Shown here in pieces: positions 27,003-34,050 of a stretch of DNA of 34,050 nucleotides. Numbering within the stretch: the stretch's first letter is position 1; each line of letters opens with the position of its first letter. The notes beneath the pieces were generated by a model, which was not told the DNA's origin, did no database searches, and saw only the letters and a program-made list of their open reading frames with translations. The translations under genes were made by a program, and so were the position numbers. Origin of the DNA: Candidatus Yanofskyibacteriota bacterium (lineage in GTDB: Bacteria; Patescibacteriota; Minisyncoccia; 2-02-FULL-40-12; IGHO2-01-FULL-4-A); the NCBI GenBank assembly GCA_016181055.1, contig JACOZZ010000001.1, positions 1 through 34,050 of the forward strand, read 5' to 3'.

Positions 27003-28184
27003 CTACCACGAATTCAAAATTTCTTTAATCTCTTTATTGTCCCCCTCCAACGGCCCGATTATGGCAAGGTTGAGCTTCTCCGGTTTGAAAACATCGCGGG
27101 CTACTTCCAATATGTCCTCTCGAGTAACGGCGGTTATTTTAGCCAGTCGCTGCTCGGGCGTCTCAATTTTATGCTCTAATAATTCTTGCTCGCCGTAAAA
27201 AGACGCCATATCGTCCGACTGTTCAAGACCGATTACAAACGACCCCTGAATTTGATCCTTCACCCTTTTTAATTCTTGCTCGCTTACCATCTCTTCGGTT
27301 AGTTTTTTATGTTCATCCAAAATCACTTTTAATCCCTCGGCTAAATTACTATGGCCAAAACCGGCATAGGTTCCGAAATTACCAGTCTCATCATAAGCCG
27401 TTACGCCGCTTTGAACTCTATAGGATAATCCTCTTTTTTCTCTAATCTCTACAAATAACCGCGAACTCATTCCTCCACCTAAAATCATTGATAAAACTTC
27501 AAGTGCTTCGTGTTTGGGATCAAATCGGCTATACGATCTGAATCCTAAAACGATATGGGTTTGGTCGGTTTTTTTATGCTGGATTGTTAGACAGGGTTCT
27601 TTTTGGTTTTCAATAGTTGGCGGCGGCTCTATTCTCTTATGCTCGCGAATTTTATCAAAATATTTACTAACTTTTTCTTTTATATAGTTCGTCTCAATGT
27701 TACCAGCAATAGCTATCACCGTATTTTGAGCAAAATAATGAGAATTAAAATAATTCAGCAGGTCGTTTCTTTGTAGTTTATCAATAGTTTTCTTCTCTCC
27801 GGATATTTCCCAACCAAGCGGCTGGTCGCCATACATTAAAGTTTCAAAGGAGATAATATCCATAGCAACATCAACCTTATTCGCTGCGCATTTCACGTAG
27901 TAACCGGTGTATTCTTTGGATGTAAAAGCATTGTATTCGGCACCGAGTGAATCCAACTCTTGAGAAATATCAAGCGCACCCGGACGCTTCGTCGTACCCT
28001 TGAACATCATATGTTCAAGGAAATGAGAGATGCCGTTTATTTCTTTGGTTTCATATCTTGAACCGGTCGCAACCATTACCAAAACCGTCACACTCTTGGT
28101 GTGCTCCATTGGCACAGTTATCAGCCGTAACCCGTTAGGATAGGTGTGGAGGTCGTAATGGTTTGAGGAGTCGCTCTTTGACAT
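27003..28184 (-). CDS. M16-family zinc peptidase (pitrilysin/MPP-like), with apparent internal deletion
   Basis: LPNGLRLITVPMEHTKSVTVLV-type N-term, HFLEHMMFKGT (HxxEH), MYGDQPLGWEISG, FYGEQELL; see finding on missing segment. Confidence 0.9.
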   Translation of the reverse strand: MSKSDSSNHYDLHTYPNGLRLITVPMEHTKSVTVLVMVATGSRYETKEINGISHFLEHMMFKGTTKRPGALDISQELDSLGAEYNAFTSKEYTGYYVKCAANKVDVAMDIISFETLMYGDQPLGWEISGEKKTIDKLQRNDLLNYFNSHYFAQNTVIAIAGNIETNYIKEKVSKYFDKIREHKRIEPPPTIENQKEPCLTIQHKKTDQTHIVLGFRSYSRFDPKHEALEVLSMILGGGMSSRLFVEIREKRGLSYRVQSGVTAYDETGNFGTYAGFGHSNLAEGLKVILDEHKKLTEEMVSEQELKRVKDQIQGSFVIGLEQSDDMASFYGEQELLEHKIETPEQRLAKITAVTREDILEVARDVFKPEKLNLAIIGPLEGDNKEIKEILNSW

Positions 28185-28218
28185 TGGCTTTAGAATAACA
28201 CGGATTTGGCTAAAAGAA

Positions 28219-28240
28219 AAGCACCAATTTTATGGTGCTT
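28219..28240 (-). terminator. intrinsic terminator downstream of 28262 ORF
   Basis: AAGCACCA ATTTTA TGGTGCTT with minus-strand TTTTCTTTT. Confidence 0.75.
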
Positions 28241-28261
28241 CATCTTGAACTGAATCCATAC

Positions 28262-28930
28262 CTATCTTATAACAATCTTTATGGAAGATAATATAGCTTC
28301 TACTATGTCTATATTATTGGTCTCATTACCTAACACAGTAAAAGCATAAAGTGAAATTGGATTTCTAAGTGTCGTATATATCAAACTACGTCCATCAGGA
28401 TCGTCACCGTTTACGACTGAAACCTTTATAAATTTCTTTCCATTTAATGTTACCTCATTGTAAGTAGCCTGGCTTCCATACAGCGAACCAACGTCATTTG
28501 CCGTAATTTTCTGTTTTGTATAGTCTAAGAGACTTAAACTTTGATAATTGTTTTCATCTACTCTTAGCTCAATAAAAATATTATTCGGATCAAATGGCTG
28601 GCTAAAAGCCTGACTGCTTATTTCTGTTGCTGCACCATCAATACGAGTATACCAATTTGGTGGATATTGAAATTCAAATCCATATTCTTCATTTCGGTAG
28701 GTTTGCCAGCCGGCGAGTTCATCGGCCAGAGGTCGCGGAGTAAATGTAGGAACTGAAACGGGCGCCGCTGCTTCAAACAGCCAAATACCCAAGAATTTCG
28801 CTGACACAAAATAACCGGCAACGGCAACACCAAAAACAATTAATAAAACAATCAGCCGGGTTTTTGGCTTGGGTTGAATCAGCGTTGGTTCCGGCTGAAC
28901 TGGCGGTGCGATATTTATTTCGTTTTCCAT
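28262..28930 (-). CDS. single-pass membrane protein with extracellular WQTYRNEEYGFEFQYP domain (PsbP-like fold suspected)
   Basis: Pro-rich N-term, one TM helix, then WQTYRNEEYGFEFQYPPNW; paralogous to 32342-33085. Confidence 0.8.
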   Translation of the reverse strand: MENEINIAPPVQPEPTLIQPKPKTRLIVLLIVFGVAVAGYFVSAKFLGIWLFEAAAPVSVPTFTPRPLADELAGWQTYRNEEYGFEFQYPPNWYTRIDGAATEISSQAFSQPFDPNNIFIELRVDENNYQSLSLLDYTKQKITANDVGSLYGSQATYNEVTLNGKKFIKVSVVNGDDPDGRSLIYTTLRNPISLYAFTVLGNETNNIDIVEAILSSIKIVIR

Positions 28931-28971
28931 AAGGTAATTATAATACTTATATAAATACAGTGGAAGTTTTT

Positions 28972-29171
28972 AAAAATTACAAACTGGGAATCCCCGACTC
29001 CGCCAGCAGGCGGAGTCGGGGTGATTTTTATTACTTCGATAACTGCTAAGGAGAGGATGCTTTTATCCGGCGGAGGCGTGCGCGTTTTGCGCCTGTCCGC
29101 GTAGGCGGCCAGCAAAACACGCGCGCGTAGCCGGTAGATAAAATGTTATGCTGATTAAGTTTGTAATTTTT
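28972..29171. repeat. intergenic structured element with 14-bp terminal inverted repeats and two internal hairpins
   Basis: AAAAATTACAAACT (28972-28985) / AGTTTGTAATTTTT (29158-29171); internal CCCCGACTCCGCC AGCA GGCGGAGTCGGGG (28992-29021); larger imperfect inverted repeat 29061-29143. Confidence 0.6.
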
Positions 29172-29178
29172 GAGGGAG

Positions 29179-30519
29179 CTATAATTTTTTGAGAAGATAT
29201 TCGGCAAGTTCGCCGATTACCACCCTCTCCTGTTTCATGGTGTCGCGGTCGCGGACGGTAACCTCGCCATCATTAAGAGAATCAAAATCATAGGTAACAC
29301 AGTATGGCGTGCCAATCTCATCTTGTCGGCGGTAGCGCTTGCCGATAGATGCCGTCTCGTCGTATTGGCACATAAAATGTTTCTGTAAATCGCGATATAT
29401 TTCATAAGCTGGTTTAGTCAGTTCTTCCTTGCGCGATAACGGCAAAACTGCGACTTTTATCGGCGCGAGTGCCTTCGGCAATCGCAGAACTACTTCTTTT
29501 TCATGTACAGCTTCTTCATCGCCGCTTCTTGGTTCAACTTCTTCGTAACTATTGATCAATACTGCCAGCATCAACCTTTCCAAACCGCATGTCGGCTCAA
29601 CAACATAGGGCAGAAATTCCTCGCCAGTTTCCGAATCTTTGTATTTAATATTCTGCCCCGATAATTTTTCATGATTTTTCAAATCAAAATCCGTTCTTGA
29701 GGCCAAGCCCGTCAATTCTCCCCAACCGAAAGGAAATTCGTATTCCAAATCCACGGTTCCCTTTGAGTAGTGGGCTAATTTTTCTTTGGAATGTACGTGG
29801 CTTCTTATTTTGTTTTTAGCCAGCTTCAAATCATCAATTAAAAACTTCAGAATAAATTTATCCCAGTTTTTATAATGCTCATCTTCGGTGCCGGGTTTAA
29901 CAAAATATTCCAGTTCGGCAATAGTAAATTCCTTGGTGCGAAAAATAAAGTTACCCGTTGTAATTTCGTTACGGAATGCCTTGCCGATCTGTGCAATACC
30001 GAACGGCAATCGTTTGCGAGTAGTCTCGAGAATAGCCTTAAAATCAGTGAACATTGTCTGGGCCAGTTCCCCCCGCAAATAAGCAACATGCTGTTGGTCC
30101 TCTACCGGACCGATATAGGTTTTAAAAAGTAAATTAAAATTCTTGGGCTCCGTCCATTCGGCTTTGCCTTTATGCGATTCGGCATGCTCCTTTAGCTCCT
30201 CGTCTTTATCTTGGCGGAATCTCTCGTGGCAAATTTTGCATTCCACCAATGGGTCGGTAAAACTCTGCAGGTGTCCGGATGCTTCCCAAACCTTAGGATT
30301 CATAATGACCGGCCCGCGCAAACCAACAATATCATCCCGTTCCTGCACGAATTTCTTCCACCACAAACTGGCGATATTGTTGAACAGTTCATTGCCGAGA
30401 TGTCCAAGATCCCAACTATTAGCCAATCCGCCATAGATCTCACTCCCGGGAAAAACAAAGCCACGCCGCTTGCATAGCGAGACAATTTTTTCCAGTAAAT
30501 TTTCTTTTTCTTTAACCAT
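29179..30519 (-). CDS. glyS: glycyl-tRNA synthetase (dimeric class II type)
   Basis: SLCKRRGFVFPGSEIYGGLANSWDLGHLG, IAQIGKAFRNEITTGNFIFRTKEFTIAELEYFV, PYVVEPTCGLERLMLAVL. Confidence 0.95.
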   Translation of the reverse strand: MVKEKENLLEKIVSLCKRRGFVFPGSEIYGGLANSWDLGHLGNELFNNIASLWWKKFVQERDDIVGLRGPVIMNPKVWEASGHLQSFTDPLVECKICHERFRQDKDEELKEHAESHKGKAEWTEPKNFNLLFKTYIGPVEDQQHVAYLRGELAQTMFTDFKAILETTRKRLPFGIAQIGKAFRNEITTGNFIFRTKEFTIAELEYFVKPGTEDEHYKNWDKFILKFLIDDLKLAKNKIRSHVHSKEKLAHYSKGTVDLEYEFPFGWGELTGLASRTDFDLKNHEKLSGQNIKYKDSETGEEFLPYVVEPTCGLERLMLAVLINSYEEVEPRSGDEEAVHEKEVVLRLPKALAPIKVAVLPLSRKEELTKPAYEIYRDLQKHFMCQYDETASIGKRYRRQDEIGTPYCVTYDFDSLNDGEVTVRDRDTMKQERVVIGELAEYLLKKL

Positions 30520-30521
30520 GA

Positions 30522-32342
30522 CTATTCCTGTATTGTTCCGCTTTCATTGCTGTCGTTCACATTATTCGTGTCTATATCCGGTAGCGTACGTAAAATTTTC
30601 TCTTTGGTAAAGGTATCCACGCCCTCAAATTTTATGTTTTTCAAAAGAGGTGCCGATTGGCCGACTTGATTAACCGAAGGAGTAACCGAGATTTGGAAAT
30701 ATGATTCGTACTTAGAAAAATTGACACCGATACCAGCCGGCAAAGTGCCTAGATCCCAGATAACCGTATTAAGCCGGCTATCATAAGTCGGCTCAATACC
30801 CGTGCCATTTGCCCTCTTTCGATTTTCCCAGCTGACTCCTGACGCCAAAGTCGCCGTAACCTTGGCCTGCGACAGATCATTAGAAGGATTGACCAGCCCC
30901 CAGCTAACGGTAAATGTGCTTTTCTCATTAACTTTTGGCGGGAATTGCCCGCTTGAACCAAAAACGGAATCGTTTACCAAAAGTTTCTGATCAAAGGTTG
31001 GCGCCGTTGATATGCGGGTTACCAATTCGCTGTTTGCGGTTAATTTATCAAGATCAAGTTCGGACGGAACATTCGGCGTTTCCAAATGCGCGGTTATCTT
31101 AACAAAAGAGTCGCTCGCGCCCATGCCGCCGGAAAAATTGCTTTTGAGCCTAACTTCAAACTCAACAGCCCCGGATTGATTTCTCGGCAAAAGATTAAGC
31201 ATCGGCGCCGATGATGCATTCCAAAATATTGTATTCAGGCGGCTGTCAAAAAATCCGCCAGACTTAACGGTGGCAAGATCATACATATTGCCATCCAAAC
31301 GAGCCGACAAACTTAAACCGGTTATGTCGGCGCCGTTATTGTTTTGAAAACGTACTGTGTAGCGCAATGTATCGCCCAGATGAGCCACATAATTAGACGA
31401 GTCGTTGATCTTCAGATCAAGAGATAATAGCGGAGTTGAAATTACCGATGACGCCTCTGATTTTTCAAAATCAAGATAAATATCCCCGCTTGGCGTGGTT
31501 ATTTTTTTCTGAAGGATAACCGAAATAGTTTTAGTTTCACGTTCGCTCCCGCTAAGCGTTCCCTCGATCGTTATCCTTGAGCCGTCACTTTGTTTAAGTT
31601 TAGCAACATCCCAAAAATCCTGGCTGGATCCTCGGGCAGTCGGCTGCGGAGAAAATCTGCCGGGCGTAAAACCATTGGGATATCTGACGACGAAACGGAG
31701 ATTTTCAAAGTCTTGATTAGATTGGTTACGATAATCTATAAGATAGCTGGTATTTTGACCGCTTATTATGGTTGGGGTGGCAACTAGTGTAATCGGCACA
31801 GCAAGCGATGTTATGGTCGTCGCGAGGGTTGCGTCTTTTTGAAAAACTGAACTAAGATTACCGGCTTTATATGTAAGGGTGGCCTTAAGAGTCTTAATAT
31901 TCCCCCTATCCCCTACAATATAAACCGCTAATTCATTTTCGCCTTGCTCGTTGCTGCCGATTGTTCCGATATCAAAATTTTCGGCCGTTAAATCGGAAAT
32001 GTTTCCGTCTTTAATAACAATTGAATCCGGCGGATAAAGAACGCTTAATTTAACATCTGAAAGCGAGATGGCATTATTATTTTTATAAACCAACTTGTAG
32101 GTTACCAACTCGCCGCCGGTTACCTCGCTTGGGCCTTCAATTTTAAGCTCAACGCCGTTTTCACGAAACGACCCCCGCCCTAAAAAGAAAAAGAATAACG
32201 CAACCAACAACAGCAGTCCCAGCCCCGCAACAACGTATTTAGTTTTGATAAAAGTCTTGATCAAATCCAAAATTGACCGCTTAGGCGGCTGCGGCTGAAA
32301 AGTGTTTGTATTTTGTAGGGGTTCTATTTTAAAATCTGCCAT
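30522..32342 (-). CDS. large membrane-anchored surface protein with DUF11/Ig-like beta repeats
   Basis: Pro-rich cytosolic N-term, TM helix VVAGLGLLLLVALFFFFLG, repeated segments of type GxxVTYKLVYKNNNAISLSDVKLSVLYP / GDTLRYTVRFQNNNGADITGLSL. Confidence 0.8.
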   Translation of the reverse strand: MADFKIEPLQNTNTFQPQPPKRSILDLIKTFIKTKYVVAGLGLLLLVALFFFFLGRGSFRENGVELKIEGPSEVTGGELVTYKLVYKNNNAISLSDVKLSVLYPPDSIVIKDGNISDLTAENFDIGTIGSNEQGENELAVYIVGDRGNIKTLKATLTYKAGNLSSVFQKDATLATTITSLAVPITLVATPTIISGQNTSYLIDYRNQSNQDFENLRFVVRYPNGFTPGRFSPQPTARGSSQDFWDVAKLKQSDGSRITIEGTLSGSERETKTISVILQKKITTPSGDIYLDFEKSEASSVISTPLLSLDLKINDSSNYVAHLGDTLRYTVRFQNNNGADITGLSLSARLDGNMYDLATVKSGGFFDSRLNTIFWNASSAPMLNLLPRNQSGAVEFEVRLKSNFSGGMGASDSFVKITAHLETPNVPSELDLDKLTANSELVTRISTAPTFDQKLLVNDSVFGSSGQFPPKVNEKSTFTVSWGLVNPSNDLSQAKVTATLASGVSWENRKRANGTGIEPTYDSRLNTVIWDLGTLPAGIGVNFSKYESYFQISVTPSVNQVGQSAPLLKNIKFEGVDTFTKEKILRTLPDIDTNNVNDSNESGTIQE

Positions 32343-33085
32343 TATTTAATAACTTCCCAGCCATCCGGAACATCGCACGGCGTAGGAAAATCCTTGGCTT
32401 CTCCGGTTTGCGGATTCCTGGCCGGGGTAATTACCTGGATACAAACCTCATTTTTTTCTATAAATTTAAACGTGGAGAGGATTCGGTCGAAAATTTGTAC
32501 ATCGTATAAACCCGAGTTTAGAAAGGCGAAAAAACTATTTGATTCTTTATCAAACTGATAAGTTATAATCCCACCGCAATTTTCTCTAACCATATTTGTT
32601 CCATTGATTATCTTTTCTTGACTTTCGGGAATGTCACAATTTTCAATGCCAATAGCTTCCAAGTTCATCTCAATATAAAAACCATTAGTTATGTTGGGCT
32701 CATGAAGTTCAACTTTTAAATTAACCTTGCTATTAAATGTTGCCTGACTGGTTTCTTCGAGCATCAAATTTGCCGGATACCGAAACTCAAACCCATACTT
32801 CTCATTTCGGTAGGTTTGCCAGCCCACGGTAGCCAAAGAGTCTTCAATTCTTCTTTGCTTCAATTCATCTTCCTGCTTTTTGCCCTCTGCGGCCAGTCTG
32901 GAGACTTCATTAAAATTCTTTTTAGCCAAATATGTGGCATAGCCGTAAGCAGTACCGCCAATGATAAGAAGCCCAACAATAACTGCGACAAATTTAGGAG
33001 TAAAATTACTCTTAATGAAAGGATTTTCCGGCTGAACCGGTGGCTCTGGCGGCTGTTGGTTTTGTGTTAAATTAGGTTCTTCCAT
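32342..33085 (-). CDS. single-pass membrane protein with WQTYRNEKYGFEFRYP domain and C-terminal CIQVITPARNPQTGEAKDFPTPCDVPDGW motif
   Basis: Pro-rich N-term, TM helix, motif shared with 28262-28930, conserved-looking two-Cys C-terminal tail. Confidence 0.8.
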   Translation of the reverse strand: MEEPNLTQNQQPPEPPVQPENPFIKSNFTPKFVAVIVGLLIIGGTAYGYATYLAKKNFNEVSRLAAEGKKQEDELKQRRIEDSLATVGWQTYRNEKYGFEFRYPANLMLEETSQATFNSKVNLKVELHEPNITNGFYIEMNLEAIGIENCDIPESQEKIINGTNMVRENCGGIITYQFDKESNSFFAFLNSGLYDVQIFDRILSTFKFIEKNEVCIQVITPARNPQTGEAKDFPTPCDVPDGWEVIK

Positions 33086-33641
33086 TTTTTACTTTATGAA
33101 AGTTACGCAAAATTTCATGAGTTGATTGAATACCAGACCATTTTTTCAGATAATCTAAGTCTAATTTTTTTTGAAACTTGAATATGGATTCTATGTCTTC
33201 AAGTTGGCGGGTTGATTGTGTTTTTTGATACCACAGCAACTTGCTCAATATCAGGTCTTCAGGCGAAATGAAATAAATATTTTTGTCCCCTATTTTTTTG
33301 GATACTCGGCGCTTAATTTGTTCGCGAGAATAGATATCTTTTTTCAAAATCCAGAAGTCAACTTTTAGGGCTGTGGATGGGTGGATAAAATTAAATTCGC
33401 CATGTCGCTCCAGAGCATCTCTCATTGCTTCCTCGTTGATATAAACATCCTTATCAATTGCAAGAAGTTCCTTGGCTAGTTTATTTAGTTTTTCGGGCAG
33501 CAACTCAATCACAACATCAATATCAGCAGTAAATCTTGGCCGTCCCCAAATAACAACCGCAATACCGCCAGTGATTATATAAGGGATTTTAAGACGATTG
33601 AGAATTTCTCCTATTTTTTTTATTAAATCTTGTTGTTCCAT
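33072..33641 (-). CDS. nucleotidyltransferase (AbiEii/MNT-like)
   Basis: IPYIITGGIAVVIWGRPRFTADIDVVIEL (GG..AV..WG.PR.T.DID), ALKVDFWIL, EDLILSKLLW. Confidence 0.85.
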   Translation of the reverse strand: MEQQDLIKKIGEILNRLKIPYIITGGIAVVIWGRPRFTADIDVVIELLPEKLNKLAKELLAIDKDVYINEEAMRDALERHGEFNFIHPSTALKVDFWILKKDIYSREQIKRRVSKKIGDKNIYFISPEDLILSKLLWYQKTQSTRQLEDIESIFKFQKKLDLDYLKKWSGIQSTHEILRNFHKVKNGRT

Positions 33642-33780
33642 GATTTGAAAAGTATTCTGGGTTTAATTCTCTAGCAAAATGAAAAAAGTCACTTGCCAAT
33701 TTAAGTTTTTTTTCTACCGTCATTTTATCAAAAATTTTATCTTGTATATTTTGGGCTGATTGTATATGTGATAATCTCAT
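33589..33780 (-). CDS. small helical protein overlapping the nucleotidyltransferase start (possible partner)
   Basis: 63 aa, IQDKIFDKMTVEKKLKLASDFFHFARELNPEYF; 53-nt overlap with downstream gene suggests coupling. Confidence 0.65.
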   Translation of the reverse strand: MRLSHIQSAQNIQDKIFDKMTVEKKLKLASDFFHFARELNPEYFSNHGTTRFNKKNRRNSQSS

Positions 33781-33784
33781 AGCC

Positions 33785-34050
33785 TTATTTTATCACACTC
33801 CTGGCGAATTGTAACGAGCGAAATTGTGAATTAGCGAGATGCTCAATCGGCATACTTGGGTCATAACCTAGAATTTTAAGCAATTCCTGACGTGAATCGG
33901 CTATTACAAGGGTCGTCCTTGTAGATTCGGGTGGCGTGTCATAATAATGAAGTTTGGAAATCAAAAAATCCCAAAGTTTGGAATCCGGTTCACCTTCAAA
34001 AATCAACTTATCAAAACATTCAAGCAAAAAAAATGCCGCGGCCATAGCGG
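33785..34050 (-). CDS. recO: RecO-like DNA repair protein, C-terminal part (runs off window end)
   Basis: AAAFFLLECFDKLIFEGEPDSKLWDFLISKLHYYD resembles the RecO segment LLE..D.LTPEGEPD..LF.LL...L; upstream end is outside the window. Confidence 0.65.
   Translation of the reverse strand, partial: AMAAAFFLLECFDKLIFEGEPDSKLWDFLISKLHYYDTPPESTRTTLVIADSRQELLKILGYDPSMPIEHLANSQFRSLQFARSVIK

Overview
This 34 kb window looks like a bacterial chromosome segment, most likely Candidate Phyla Radiation (Parcubacteria-like). That assignment is inferred from a short IF-2, several compact proteins, and a Parcubacteria-style C-terminal surface domain recalled from memory; no database search was run. Most of the window is housekeeping: parB(partial)/parA, a GH18 family protein, a class A PBP, IF-2, RbfA, tRNA-Ser(CGA), tRNA-Cys(GCA), tRNA-Leu(UAA), an M48 peptidase, FolD, GlyA, TsaC/Sua5, YvcK, a sugar-nucleotidyltransferase, an ECF sigma factor with a candidate anti-sigma, LeuRS, TatD, MetRS, an AI-2E family permease, an M16 peptidase, GlyRS, several single-pass surface proteins, a nucleotidyltransferase module and a partial RecO. 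The most unusual parts are: (1) a ~3 kb segment (5805-8805) bounded by an intact tRNA-Ser and a 22-bp duplicate of its 3' end, carrying a polytopic membrane protein, a histidine kinase with an (ACT)11 microsatellite, and a stand-alone receiver; (2) orphan tRNA pieces at 1185-1212 and 5605-5690; (3) an M16 peptidase with an apparent in-frame deletion of the region expected to hold the third zinc ligand; (4) divergent active-site motifs in the adjacent FolD and GlyA; (5) a tiny membrane-anchored HELYH protein divergent from the sigma operon, with dyads in the shared intergenic region; (6) a ~200-bp MITE-like structured element at 28972-29171 and a perfect 24-bp hairpin at 9288-9339. No CRISPR array or rRNA was seen.
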